Shown here: piece by piece, positions 1 to 7,975 of the stretch
Layout: each line of letters begins with the position of its first letter
Position numbering within the stretch: the first letter of the stretch is position 1
Assembly (NCBI RefSeq): GCF_009830285.1
Contig: NZ_WUQX01000001.1
Coordinates: 3,472,501 to 3,536,500, forward strand
Source: Sporofaciens musculi
GTDB lineage: Bacteria > Bacillota > Clostridia > Lachnospirales > Lachnospiraceae
Direction: 5' to 3'
Length of the DNA: 64,000 nucleotides
Made by a program: the position numbers and the translations under genes
Notes under the pieces: model-generated
Database searches by the model: none
Seen by the model: only the letters and a program-made list of their open reading frames with translations
What the model was told of the DNA's origin: nothing

Positions 1-1588
1 CGTCTGCTGACTTCTCACGCTCCGAAACAAGTATCTTGTCTATCAATGCATTTACAACCGTTGCGTCCAGTTCCTTTAAACCTTGATAGTTGCGGATAAG
101 GGAGAGGAAGTCACGGATTCCCTGCGATTTCTCGTAGCTTTCATTGAGCGTTTCCGTTACTTCCCTCAACCGTGCTTCTATTTCAAGCTGTTCTTTCTGG
201 TATTTCCCCGACATCATCTCGAAATTCCGCTCGGTGATACGCTCCATGACCTTATCCTCATAGAGAGAGGAAAACAGCCTGTCAAGCTCCGCAAGGCGTT
301 TGTTCAGCTTCTTCCGTTCTTTCTCCATTGCCTTTGCCTTGCTCTGGTCTGTTTCCGTGAGCCGTTTCTCAATCGCCCTTACCGCCCGTTCATCATTCAC
401 CGCCATATCCGCAAAACGGTTAATATCGGCAAGGACGGCGTTGAATAAGTCCCTCGCTTCAATGGCGTGTGCGGTACACATGACGTTGCCATACCTGCCA
501 TAATTATTACAGGTGTATTGTACGCAGTCGATAATGTCGGGGCGTTTCCTCCTGTTTGCGCTCATCGCCCGCAGAGCATAGCCGCAGTCCGCACACTTGA
601 TAACACCTGAAAAAATATTCTCAAAGTCACCCTTATTCTTTTCCCGTCTGCGGCTCGTCATAAGCTGTTGGACAGTATCAAATTCTTCTTGTGTGACTAT
701 GCCCTCATGGGTGTCGGGTATCACTTCCCATTCTTCTGGCAGCTTGGACGGTCTTTTCTTGCTTTTCATATTGGCAGCAATCCGCTTGTAGCCTGCAAGG
801 TTTCCTGCATAGATAGGGCTTCTTAAAATATTCCTCAAGCTGTTCTCACTCCAGATATAACGGTTTTCTTCGTTGTCCTCAAAGTATCTCTCATAGCCTG
901 TTGCTCCCTGCTCCGCCGCATAAGCGGCAGGGCGTAAAACGTGCTGGCTGTTGATGTGCTTGCGTATTTTTCCAAGTCCATTTCCCGCTAATGCAAGGTC
1001 AAATATCTCCCTTACAACGTGCGCCACCTTATCGTCAATCAGCAGATGGTTGTGGTCGGCAGGGTCTTTGATATATCCATAGGGTGCATACGTCCCCATA
1101 AATTTCCCCTGCTGGAATCTCGCTCGGTACGCCGATTTTATCTTGACCGACACATCGGCAGAGTACATTTCGTTTAGGATATTGCGGAATGGGGTGATGT
1201 CCATCGCCGATTTATTCAAGGTATCCACGCCGTCATTGACCGCTATATACCTCACATTATGCTCTGGGAAAAAGACTTCCAAATATAATCCGCAGTCAAG
1301 GTAGTTCCTCCCTAAACGTGATAAATCTTTCGTAATCACGCAGTTTATCCGTCCGTTTTCAATGTCCTTAATCATGTTCTGGAAGCTCGGTCTTTGGAAA
1401 TTCGTACCAGAGTAACCGTCGTCCACATACGTTTTTGCCAAATGCCAGCCCTGCTTTTTCACATAATCCGTGAGGATGGATTTCTGCGTGGCAATGCTCG
1501 CACTCTCGTTTTCCGTGCCATCGTCCTTTGACAAGCGGCAGTAAATGCCGACTTCATAAATCTGATTCCCCGTTCTTATCCCTGCCAT
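1..1588 (-). CDS. large serine recombinase (3' end truncated by window edge)
   Basis: This is a TndX/TnpX-type site-specific recombinase that would excise and integrate the element. Translation from 1588 gives about 529 residues before the window ends. The resolvase domain starts with the catalytic serine at about residue 20 (YCRLSKDD). It is followed by the recombinase domain, a zinc ribbon (CADCGYALRA with later cysteines) and a lysine/glutamate-rich coiled-coil stretch typical of large serine recombinases. The start ATG has a GGAGG ribosome site about 9 bases upstream. Its place at one edge of the element fits recombinases that sit next to an attachment site. The C-terminus is not visible. 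Confidence 0.93.
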   Translation of the reverse strand, partial: MAGIRTGNQIYEVGIYCRLSKDDGTENESASIATQKSILTDYVKKQGWHLAKTYVDDGYSGTNFQRPSFQNMIKDIENGRINCVITKDLSRLGRNYLDCGLYLEVFFPEHNVRYIAVNDGVDTLNKSAMDITPFRNILNEMYSADVSVKIKSAYRARFQQGKFMGTYAPYGYIKDPADHNHLLIDDKVAHVVREIFDLALAGNGLGKIRKHINSQHVLRPAAYAAEQGATGYERYFEDNEENRYIWSENSLRNILRSPIYAGNLAGYKRIAANMKSKKRPSKLPEEWEVIPDTHEGIVTQEEFDTVQQLMTSRRREKNKGDFENIFSGVIKCADCGYALRAMSANRRKRPDIIDCVQYTCNNYGRYGNVMCTAHAIEARDLFNAVLADINRFADMAVNDERAVRAIEKRLTETDQSKAKAMEKERKKLNKRLAELDRLFSSLYEDKVMERITERNFEMMSGKYQKEQLEIEARLREVTETLNESYEKSQGIRDFLSLIRNYQGLKELDATVVNALIDKILVSEREKSAD

Positions 1589-1642
1589 ACTGTTAAACCT
1601 CCGTCCTTGCTCTACTTAATTTCATGTTCCATTGCGTACATT

Positions 1643-1834
1643 CTAAGCGGATATATCCTCATTGTCGAAGGTGTCATCTTTGGCAATCCCCCTCCGTATA
1701 TCTTCGGAGATAATCGGGATAAACGCTTCGGCAACGGTCTGTGTGCCGACATATTCCCGACTGATAATTACCTGCACTTGTGCTTTTGGCATGATACGCT
1801 TTCTCTTTTTGTTCGTTGTCTTATCCTCGCCCAT
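1643..1834 (-). CDS. small conserved element protein upstream of the recombinase
   Basis: A 63-residue basic then acidic protein beginning MGEDKTTNKKRKR and ending in an acidic tail. The open frame extends upstream to 1894, but the start at 1834 is chosen because GGAAAGGAAG lies 8 bases before it. Small proteins of this kind (a KRI-x-PKA-x-V-x-VII motif, then an EAF-x-P-I-I-x-ED segment) are common just upstream of serine recombinases in Firmicutes elements. I do not know a function; a recombination directionality role is only a guess from position. Confidence 0.7.
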   Translation of the reverse strand: MGEDKTTNKKRKRIMPKAQVQVIISREYVGTQTVAEAFIPIISEDIRRGIAKDDTFDNEDISA

Positions 1835-1904
1835 ATTCAAATCTTCCTTTCCAGACAGGGCAGGGGAGCGTCTGAAAACGTCCCCTCCTGCCAATCAGAC
1901 ACAA

Positions 1905-2135
1905 TCAATCCCCGCTGTTCAATTCTTCCTGCAATGCTTTAAGGAGAGCCGCCGCTTCATCGGCAGTCAACGTGATTCCCTTTCCGCACTTCTCATGGTT
2001 GGGAGAAAAACTGCGGATGTCATACTTCGGCTCGTTCCCGTTCCATGAAATCAAGTTGATTTCCTTTGCGTAGCCGCTGTCGCTCATGGACAATACGGCG
2101 ATTTTCTTTACAATCTCGTACTGGATTTCTTTCAT
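1905..2135 (-). CDS. YdbC/PC4-family single-stranded DNA-binding protein
   Basis: A 76-residue protein matching the bacterial PC4-like (YdbC, transcriptional coactivator p15) fold: a beta-rich N-terminus with the motif NLISWNGNEPKYDIRSF, then a C-terminal helix (TADEAAALLKALQEEL). The family binds single-stranded DNA as a dimer. The gene sits between the recombinase module and parB, all on the minus strand, with a GAGGTAG ribosome site. A role in protecting or processing single-stranded DNA during transfer or replication is inferred from the neighbouring relaxase and RepA-like genes. Confidence 0.85.
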   Translation of the reverse strand: MKEIQYEIVKKIAVLSMSDSGYAKEINLISWNGNEPKYDIRSFSPNHEKCGKGITLTADEAAALLKALQEELNSGD

Positions 2136-2178
2136 TTTCTACCTCAACTTTCTGTATTTACCTCCCGAAAAAAGAAGA

Positions 2179-3033
2179 TTAGCGGCTGTCCCTGCCCCGT
2201 TTCCTCTGCAATTCACGCTCTAACAGTTTGATGATGGCGTCCTCCATCTGCTTCGGCGTTGTGTTCTTCGGAAAATATTTTTTCAGCTTGCTTGTGTTGA
2301 TTTTCAAGGTTTCTTTCTGGTTTCCCTTTTCCTCGGTCATAATGGAAAATATCATATCCATGTCAAGCCGCCCGCTCTGGCTAAGGCTTTTCATCCGCTG
2401 TGCCTGTGAGAGTGAGGGCGTTGCTTCTTCTCTCTCCATTGTGGCGAGTAGATTTTCCTGCTCGTCTTTCTTCAAAAAGGACAGCTCCACCGCAGGCGTG
2501 AGGGCGATTTTCCCCTCGTCCACCATCTGCAAAATCGGCGGTATCAGTTCCGTCAAGCGGATAAATCTCTGCACGGTCATCCTGCCAACGCCGAAGCCCT
2601 GTGCCACCTTATCGTCTGTCCGCAACTTCGTCCCAACTTGTGACGAGGTTAAATCCGTGCGGAAGCCCTGCCGCTTCATGGCTTCGGATTTCATCTTGTA
2701 GGCAAACGCCCGCTCGCTCGGCAGGATATTTTCTCGTTGCAAATTGCTGTCCACAAGGGTGATGATGGCTCGGTCACGGTCTAAGGGCAGGACAAAAGCG
2801 GGGATTGTGTTTAACCCTGCAAGCTCCGAAGCACGCACACGCCGCTGTCCCGCAATGATTTCATAACCATTCCCGTCCTCTTTCGGGCGTGTGATTATCG
2901 GCGTTACGATTCCAAACTCTTTGATACTCTCTGCTAATTCTGATAACATTTCGTCCTCCACTACATGAAACGGGTTATCGGGAAACGGGTATAAATCTGC
3001 GGTCTTTAATACCTTAAAATCCTGTCTCTTCAT
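2179..3033 (-). CDS. ParB/RepB/Spo0J-family partition protein (first copy)
   Basis: A 284-residue ParB-like protein. The N-terminal ParB/Srx domain has the box GQRRVRASELAG at about residues 62-73. A central helix-turn-helix follows (DDKVAQGFGVGRMTVQRFIRL). The C-terminus is basic (RKRGRDSR). It lies 8 bases downstream of mobV and is probably cotranscribed. No parA lies next to it. A second ParB at 27239-28186 shares several stretches (ILPSE-x-AFAYKM, QMVDE) and is a clear paralogue. It may act as a partition or regulatory DNA-binding protein for the relaxase/replication module. Confidence 0.92.
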   Translation of the reverse strand: MKRQDFKVLKTADLYPFPDNPFHVVEDEMLSELAESIKEFGIVTPIITRPKEDGNGYEIIAGQRRVRASELAGLNTIPAFVLPLDRDRAIITLVDSNLQRENILPSERAFAYKMKSEAMKRQGFRTDLTSSQVGTKLRTDDKVAQGFGVGRMTVQRFIRLTELIPPILQMVDEGKIALTPAVELSFLKKDEQENLLATMEREEATPSLSQAQRMKSLSQSGRLDMDMIFSIMTEEKGNQKETLKINTSKLKKYFPKNTTPKQMEDAIIKLLERELQRKRGRDSR

Positions 3034-3041
3034 TCACATCC

Positions 3042-4007
3042 CTACCTTTCTTTTTGTCTGGTTCTGCCTGTTTTCTGTAATTCTTCCAATACCTCTGGCG
3101 GTATTTTTTTCAATAACCGTTCCATCTGCTGATTGGTTTTCTGCAATTCAAATATCCTCTGGTTGGCTTTCTGTACCTTTAATTCCTGCTCGTACTTTTC
3201 ATTACGCATACGCCCCGCATAATCGGATTCCTGCCCGATTCTCTCTTTCAAGCTGTCGATATAAGCTCTCTGTTTGCCGATTTCCTTAGAGAATTTCTCC
3301 ACGTCTGGGAGCCACGCCGCAATCAGTTCCAGAGCCTTGTCACGCTTCTTTCCTGCGTTAAAGGCGTTAATGTCGGAGAGGGCAGACACGATTTCCGCAT
3401 ATTGTTTATCCAGCCTGCCGCCTAACTTATAGAGCCATGTGGGGATGTGTTTCCGCTTCGTTTCCATTGAGGACTGCCCCCGCTCAAGCTGATTCCACCG
3501 TGCGGACATCCGCTCATGGTAGGCGGTCTGCCACTCGGACAGGCTCTTTTGGTTGCCTAAGATAGACTTCGCTGACAGCTTGTTGTCGGGCGTGAGCGGC
3601 ACAAAGCACAGGTGCATATGGGGCGTTCTTTCGTCCATGTGGACGACTGCGGAGAGGATATTCTGCTTTCCCACACGTTCCGAAATGAAGTCAAGAGCCG
3701 TCTGGAAATAGGCTTTTTGTTCTTCTGGCGGTAAGCTGTTCATAAATTCGGGCGAAGCGGTGATGAGCGTTTCCACCATCATCACGCTGTCCTTTCTCAC
3801 CTTACAGCCTGCTTCTTTTACCATTTGGTTTATCTCTTTCTTGTAGGTGTAGCGGGGCGGATTCACAAGATGGTAGTTATCTTTGGAGCGTTCCATATCA
3901 ATATCTGGGTTGCTTTTATAGGCTTCTTTCTTCCGCTCGTTGTGGCGTTCGCAAGCCGCAACGCCGCCTGCCTTGCGTTTCTGGAAACGCAGGATTGCAT
4001 AGGGCAT
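3042..4007 (-). CDS. MobV-family relaxase (Mob/Pre)
   Basis: A 321-residue relaxase that would nick the element at oriT for transfer. The N-terminal motif HNER places a histidine at residue 22, the position of the catalytic histidine in pMV158 MobM. The metal-binding motif HMDERTPHMH spans about residues 123-132. The C-terminal third (from about 230) is a coiled coil rich in K, E and Q, followed by a basic tail. A matching MobV oriT lies about 190 bases upstream at 4200-4233. The nick strand there is the plus strand, opposite in orientation to the gene, unlike pMV158. Confidence 0.95.
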   Translation of the reverse strand: MPYAILRFQKRKAGGVAACERHNERKKEAYKSNPDIDMERSKDNYHLVNPPRYTYKKEINQMVKEAGCKVRKDSVMMVETLITASPEFMNSLPPEEQKAYFQTALDFISERVGKQNILSAVVHMDERTPHMHLCFVPLTPDNKLSAKSILGNQKSLSEWQTAYHERMSARWNQLERGQSSMETKRKHIPTWLYKLGGRLDKQYAEIVSALSDINAFNAGKKRDKALELIAAWLPDVEKFSKEIGKQRAYIDSLKERIGQESDYAGRMRNEKYEQELKVQKANQRIFELQKTNQQMERLLKKIPPEVLEELQKTGRTRQKER

Positions 4008-4048
4008 AGTTCATCATCTTCCTTTCTTCGGCGGGTAATCTCCCAAAG

Positions 4049-4093
4049 GGTGACGGTTGGTGACGGTGGTGACGGTGTTTTTGGGATACCCCC
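4049..4093. repeat. left arm of inverted iteron array
   Basis: Three direct copies of GGTGACGGT start at 4049, 4059 and 4068, followed by GGGATACCCCC at 4083-4093. The same unit appears inverted at 4407-4450. The arm lies in the mobV leader. Iterons facing each other across a structured non-coding region beside a RepA-like gene suggest initiator or regulator binding sites. Confidence 0.8.
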
Positions 4094-4140
4094 ACGGGAG
4101 CCGCCGACTGTCACCGCACATTCTTCCATCCGAAGCCGCA

Positions 4141-4346
4141 AGGCAGAGGATGGGCAGGGCGTAAGCCCTGCTTTAAGGGAGTCCAGAGGGAACGTCTGGC
4201 ACACGACTTTGCCGGGCAAAGTGTAGTGTGTTACACCCTGTAAACGCAGTCGGAAAAATCGGGGGATTTTTCTGACCGCAGGGGTGGCTTTACGAGCCGA
4301 AAAAGGCGAGTAAGGCACCACGCCTGCACTTTGCGTTTACGGGGTG
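4141..4346. other. hairpin-rich origin region between mobV and the RepA-like gene
   Basis: No credible gene lies in 4008-4420. It holds several dyads: GCAGGGC/GCCCTGC at 4154-4171 with a GTAA loop; CCAGA/TCTGG at 4183-4199; the oriT hairpin at 4200-4230; a 12-bp stem at 4249-4276 around a GGGG loop (arms GTCGGAAAAATC and GATTTTTCTGAC, one G-T pair); and a 14-base inverted repeat with one mismatch, CACCCTGTAAACGC at 4234-4247 and its complement at 4333-4346. This density of secondary structure fits a combined oriT and replication-origin region. Confidence 0.6.
4200..4233 (+). other. MobV-type origin of transfer (oriT)
   Basis: The plus strand reads CACAC, g, ACTTTGCC, g, GGCAAAGT, gta, GTGTG, then TTA. 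This is the architecture of the pMV158 oriT: an inverted repeat with ACTTT/AAAGT arms followed by the nick motif TAGTGTG/TTA. The predicted nick is between 4230 and 4231. Arms ACTTTGCC (4206-4213) and GGCAAAGT (4215-4222) pair perfectly. The adjacent relaxase gene is of the same MobV family, which supports the assignment. Confidence 0.88.
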
Positions 4347-4406
4347 TTCTCCCGAAGGGCAGAACCGCCGATTTTACATACATTTGCTATGACGGTGACA
4401 GCAACA

Positions 4407-4450
4407 GGGGGTATCCCAATCTAACCGTCATCACCGTCACCACCGTCACC
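4407..4450. repeat. right arm of inverted iteron array
   Basis: GGGGGTATCCC at 4407-4417 is the complement of 4083-4093. It is followed by ACCGTCATC, ACCGTCACC and ACCGTCACC at 4424, 4433 and 4442, complements of the left-arm units. This arm is also coding: it specifies the Gly/Asp-rich C-terminus (SGDGGDGDDG) of the RepA-like ATPase, so the array overlaps the gene end. Confidence 0.8.
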
Positions 4451-5416
4451 CGACTGCCTTGTGAGGGAAATCTCCCTGCACCCTTTCTTCCTGTGGTAGC
4501 CGTAACGGATGTTGTTTTCACTAAGAAAACTGGCACGGTATTCGTTAAGCCGCTTCGTCATGATGTTGGGCGGCGATCCCGTTTCCCCCATCTGTTCCAG
4601 AAGCTCCGTTGCCGTCCCAGTCCATTTCTCTTTGTCCTGCATGAAATCCACCAGCCGAAAAAGAACATCTGGTATCGCTTCTTTGGCAAGCTGTTCCTGC
4701 TCCTTACGCTCCACAAGCTCCCAACTGCAATCATGGAAACGGAGCGTAAACTCCTGATAGGGCGTGTCCCTGCCCGTCACATACAGCTTTGCGGCATTGG
4801 ACGCACGGCTTTCCTGTTCTAAAACAAAGGTTGCGTCCGCACTCCCCGTCAATCCCGTCGTTCCAGACACTTTGTTGAACACGTCGCTGTCATTCTGCTT
4901 TCGGATGTGGTGAACGACAATGACCGCCAGAGAGTGCCTGTCGGCAAAGTTTTTGATAAGGGAGATGTCCCCGTAATCGCTTGCATAGGCGTTGTCTTTG
5001 GATGCGGTGCGGACTTTCTGCAAGGTGTCAATCACAATGAGCCTGCTGTCGGGATATTCTTTCAGATAATCTTCCAACTGCACGATAAGACCGTCTGACA
5101 GCTTGTCGCTCGCCACCGCAAAGTGAAGCCGCCCGCTCGCTTCGTCCGTCAAGCGGAACAATCTGTCCTGTATGCGGCAGAACGTGTCCTCAAGGCAGAG
5201 GTAAAGCACGTCGCCCTCCTGTGTGGGCATATCCCACAAGGGGATTCCCTGCGACACGCAGAGGCATAGCTTTAACATGAGCCAGCTCTTGCCGATTTTC
5301 TGTGAACCGCAGAACAGGGTTAAGCCTGTGGGTATCAGACCGCCCACCACAAAGGACGGCTTTTCAAGCGGCTCATAGAGGAGCGTGTCTGCATTGACTG
5401 TCTGAAGCTTCTGCAT
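4421..5416 (-). CDS. RepA-like AAA ATPase (hexameric helicase family)
   Basis: A 331-residue RecA-fold ATPase resembling RSF1010 RepA-type replicative helicases. Walker A is GSQKIGKSW at about residues 36-44. An LCLEDT motif follows, and the Walker B-like strand is SRLIVIDTLQ at about 129-138. A conserved VHHIRKQ segment follows at about 168. The C-terminal winged region ends in an Asp/Gly tail encoded by the iterons. AGGAGG lies just before the start. Next to a relaxase, oriT and iterons, it probably helps autonomous replication of the excised element; this is inference. Confidence 0.85.
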   Translation of the reverse strand: MQKLQTVNADTLLYEPLEKPSFVVGGLIPTGLTLFCGSQKIGKSWLMLKLCLCVSQGIPLWDMPTQEGDVLYLCLEDTFCRIQDRLFRLTDEASGRLHFAVASDKLSDGLIVQLEDYLKEYPDSRLIVIDTLQKVRTASKDNAYASDYGDISLIKNFADRHSLAVIVVHHIRKQNDSDVFNKVSGTTGLTGSADATFVLEQESRASNAAKLYVTGRDTPYQEFTLRFHDCSWELVERKEQEQLAKEAIPDVLFRLVDFMQDKEKWTGTATELLEQMGETGSPPNIMTKRLNEYRASFLSENNIRYGYHRKKGCREISLTRQSGDGGDGDDG

Positions 5417-5567
5417 GGGATTCCTCCTTTCGGGCGGTGTCTTTGGTTTTGTTGCACATAGATGTGACCTCCTTAAATAGATTTACTCCCACGAAAAAAG
5501 TGAGAGTATGTAATGCCGCCAGTCCCACGCCGATAAAAAACGGATTTCTTTTTCGGGCAGTAATCAT
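5373..5567 (-). CDS. small one-pass membrane protein
   Basis: A 64-residue protein beginning MITARKRNPFFIGVGLAAL. One hydrophobic segment (about residues 9-30) is followed by a polar tail. The start ATG shares one base with the TGA stop of the upstream sigma-like gene (TGATG), which suggests translational coupling. Its 3' end overlaps the RepA-like gene by 44 bases. The open frame extends further upstream, but those residues overlap the sigma-like gene and look like a shadow. Function unknown. Confidence 0.7.
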   Translation of the reverse strand: MITARKRNPFFIGVGLAALHTLTFFVGVNLFKEVTSMCNKTKDTARKEESHAEASDSQCRHAPL

Positions 5568-6040
5568 CAAGGTTTGAGATACTTCCTCATTTCCGCCTTG
5601 ACTTTCTCCCTTGCAACCGAAACAGACTTCTGGACAGCGGAAGCCGTGCAATGCTCCATCTCCCCGATTTGGTAAAAGTTAAAATCATACTCGTAATAGA
5701 GCAGGAAACGCCGTCTTTGTATCTCTGGCAGTCGGGCAACAACTTTGTAAAACAGTTCATTCCGTTCTTTTTCAATCATTCTTTCATCAAGCGTTTTAGG
5801 CACCCGCAACGCCCGTCTGTAAAGCGTTTCATCCCATACCTCGTTAAACTCCCTGTGCCGCTGGTTCCATTGCTGAAGATTTCTGTTCCTGCGCTCCATC
5901 TGCCGAAATTCAAAGAATAGCTGTTCTGATACTTCCAGCTCGTGCGATTCCCCCTGCCCGTCCTTAAAGCTGATGGAATACCTTGTGCCGCTTTCCGTGG
6001 ATTCCTCCCGAAGCGTGTATGTCTTTGCCCCGTATGCCAT
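5567..6040 (-). CDS. sigma-70-like region 4 protein of element
   Basis: A 157-residue protein with a divergent N-terminus, a Glu/Arg-rich middle and a C-terminal sigma region 4-like helix-turn-helix (LPEIQRRRFLLYYEYDFNFYQIGEM, then a helix ending in AVQKSVSVAREK). Such sigma-like proteins are common in Tn916- and Tn4451-like elements and are thought to regulate element genes. It begins after GGAGGAAAGG and is followed by the overlapping small membrane gene. The strong match is limited to the HTH. Confidence 0.82.
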   Translation of the reverse strand: MAYGAKTYTLREESTESGTRYSISFKDGQGESHELEVSEQLFFEFRQMERRNRNLQQWNQRHREFNEVWDETLYRRALRVPKTLDERMIEKERNELFYKVVARLPEIQRRRFLLYYEYDFNFYQIGEMEHCTASAVQKSVSVAREKVKAEMRKYLKP

Positions 6041-6106
6041 TTCCTTTCCTCCCGAAAAAAATTGAGCGGGAGGATTGCCCTCCCACCCAATAGCCCGTGG
6101 AAATGG

Positions 6107-6550
6107 TTAAATTTCCCCGAAAGGATAAAAAATAGGCTTTAATTTTTTGCGTAACCGTTCAAGGCGTTTATAGACCGCCCTTTCGGTAAGCCCTGCCACC
6201 GCCGCAATCTCCTTAGTGGAATACCCCTGCATTTTCAACAGGAGAATGAGCAGGGTATGCTTGTCCACCGTAAGCAATGCCTGATACAGCTTCTCGTCCT
6301 CAATCTCGTCCAGTAAGTCCGCAACGGTATTCGGCTCTGCCTGCTGTTCGTTGTCCGCCATTCCCTCAAGGTATTCGCCGAAGTCGCTCGTCCATCGGTA
6401 AAACCGCCTATTGGAATTAAAGTCCGCCCTGTCCTCCATGCGGATTTGCTCAATGACCGCTTCATCAACGCCATGCTCACGCAGCACTTTTTCCTCGGCT
6501 TCTTTCCAGATACGCCATTTCCTGTCCTCACGTCCGTGGTTGTATGCCAT
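6107..6550 (-). CDS. sigma-70-like helix-turn-helix protein (second)
   Basis: A 147-residue protein. The C-terminal part (about 90-145) has the sigma region 4 pattern LLILLLKMQGYSTKEIAAVAGLTERAVYKRLERLRKKL, given here in description: a helix, a turn after GYSTKEIA, and a recognition helix ERAVYKRL. The N-terminal half is charged and includes FYRWTSDFGEYL. It starts with MAYN, much like the downstream sigma-like gene (MAYG), so the two may be distant duplicates. A role in controlling the mob/rep operon is inferred from position. Confidence 0.8.
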   Translation of the reverse strand: MAYNHGREDRKWRIWKEAEEKVLREHGVDEAVIEQIRMEDRADFNSNRRFYRWTSDFGEYLEGMADNEQQAEPNTVADLLDEIEDEKLYQALLTVDKHTLLILLLKMQGYSTKEIAAVAGLTERAVYKRLERLRKKLKPIFYPFGEI

Positions 6551-6874
6551 TCCTTATTTCCTCCAATCCGAATTTTTGAAAATGTAAAAATCCAGATTGG
6601 AAAGGCGGCGAACGACAGCCAACATCAGAAACAGCCCTGCGGCACATTCCGATAAAAAACGACAAAAGAAAAACCGCAAAGGCTCTGTGACCTCTACGGT
6701 TATAGGAGATACATATTCTGTTAAGTAGAGATTTTACTTCTGGTTTCAAGACGTAAAGTAGCGTTGCATAAGCAGGGACTTTTTTGACTGGCTTCCTGCC
6801 ATTCCCCGATAAGCTATGTACGGATAGATTCTGCGTTGCATGAGCAAATGGATTACTGCCCGAAAAAAGGACAT

Positions 6875-6910
6875 AAAAAATCCCTCCAAACTTCAAAAAC
6901 AGGTCTGGAG
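6875..6910 (-). terminator. rho-independent terminator, leftward
   Basis: Read on the minus strand, CTCCAGAC and GTTTGGAG form an 8-bp stem around an 11-base loop, followed by GGATTTTTT. It would stop transcripts coming from the ABC/KTR side before they reach the sigma-like genes. The surrounding stretch 6551-6960 holds no credible gene. Confidence 0.7.
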
Positions 6911-6972
6911 AGTATCTGTTAAGTCTTTTCGGGCATAGCAATACCGCCCACCACACGCCGTTTTTTTATATG

Positions 6973-7048
6973 GTTGGCGTTCGCCTTATTGCATTGTGAA
7001 ATAAAACAAAGCCAACGAACTGTGATTTTATTTCACAAGTTCATTGGC
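6973..7048. promoter_or_regulatory. structured RNA-like segment with competing pairings
   Basis: GCCAACGAAC (7011-7020) can pair with GTTCATTGGC (7039-7048, one mismatch) or with GTTGGC (6973-6978). TTGTGAAATAAAA (6994-7006) pairs perfectly with TTTTATTTCACAA (7026-7038). The two long pairings cross, so they form either a pseudoknot or mutually exclusive folds, as in attenuators. It lies between the broken KTR gene and the terminator at 6875-6910. Confidence 0.45.
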
Positions 7049-7118
7049 TCTGCGTCTTTGCGTCTGGCTCTATAATGATTCAATTTAATTTCCATGACCA
7101 AAAAAGAAATCACAACTA

Positions 7119-7301
7119 TTAGCTCTTTGAAATTATTTGTTTATCAATTACAATCACCCGTAAATTCTCTGCTGAAATCAAAGTTTCATTTTTGCATTTA
7201 GGGCAGTAAAGAGGATAATTTTTTTAAACACTATCTTCTCTAATTCTGTCACGGGTTTTATTTCCACAAATAGGACATAGTATCCACTTCGTTCTATTCA
7301 T
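7119..7301 (-). pseudogene. cysteine-rich KTR protein, interrupted by an in-frame stop
   Basis: The reading frame from 7301 begins MNRTKWILCPICGNKTRD, the signature of the small Cys-rich KTR family found in Firmicutes elements. It stops at a TAA at 7224-7226 (codon 26) and then continues in the same frame with KNYPLYCPKCKNETLISAEN to a stop at 7119-7121. The family has a leucine-like codon where the TAA stands, so a single TTA to TAA change explains the break. Both CxxC pairs would be present in the intact 60-residue zinc-ribbon protein. Confidence 0.8.
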
Positions 7302-7335
7302 ACAACACCTCTGTCTGACTTAATTCTCTAACTTT

Positions 7336-7975
7336 TTAAGCAAATTCTTTATGTTGATATATTTTTACAGAAACAAAGTATGAAGCAATAAATATTACTA
7401 CTGCAACTATGGCAGACACTATCCCCACAAGCGGATGTTTCATGTTCATTTCGCCAGTCAATGGCTTTAAAATAGCAGATAATAAAATCAGTAGCCCTAC
7501 CGCTGCAATCGCCGATAAAATCATAATCATTTCATTTTTCTCTGTTCCTATTTTTAGCATAAGCGGATACATAATTCCTGCTGTGGTTGCTGAAAGTGTT
7601 AGACCAAACTCATAACCATAAAATATAGATTGAACGTTTGAATAGCCATTTGTTACATAGGCATAAATAGTTGTAATGCTCCCCATAACAATACCGAGTA
7701 AAATCAGTATTGCAAATGAAATGTATTTTGCTTTAATTATATCGTTGTATTTTATAGGTAAAGTCCGTTCAAACTTGTTCCATTTTGATACTACATCAGC
7801 ATGAAGAGAAGTGCCTACATTTACAATAAAGATAAATAACTGCATAGCTATAATCATTTGAATAAAGGCATCATGTTTCACAAAAAAGATACAACTGTTA
7901 AAAACAATGCAATAATAAAAGACATTTTTATATTGTTTTCCATTGAATAAAAATTATTGCGAATTAACCCCTCAT
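7336..7975 (-). pseudogene. ABC-2 type transporter permease, 5' end frameshifted
   Basis: A clean frame from a GTG at 7881 to 7336 encodes 181 residues with about five hydrophobic membrane segments and matches ABC-2 permeases that pair with short ATPases. The natural start should be the ATG at 7975, which overlaps the ATPase stop (TAATG). That frame is lost in a GGGG run (7968-7971), which needs one more G. The next frame (IRNNFYSMENNIKMSFIIALF) is lost at a TTTTTT run (7883-7888), which needs one more T. With both bases restored the protein would be about 213 residues. It is either a decayed gene or an assembly error; a shortened protein from 7881 is possible. Confidence 0.75.

Noticed and set aside
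3863..4321. Open frame of 152 codons over the oriT region, minus strand
   Set aside because: It crosses oriT, iterons and the mobV start and gives a biased Pro/Arg/Ser sequence without similarity; a shadow of structured DNA.
6528..6956. Open frame of 142 codons, minus strand
   Set aside because: It runs through a terminator and the start of the sigma-like gene and has no plausible ribosome site or motif.
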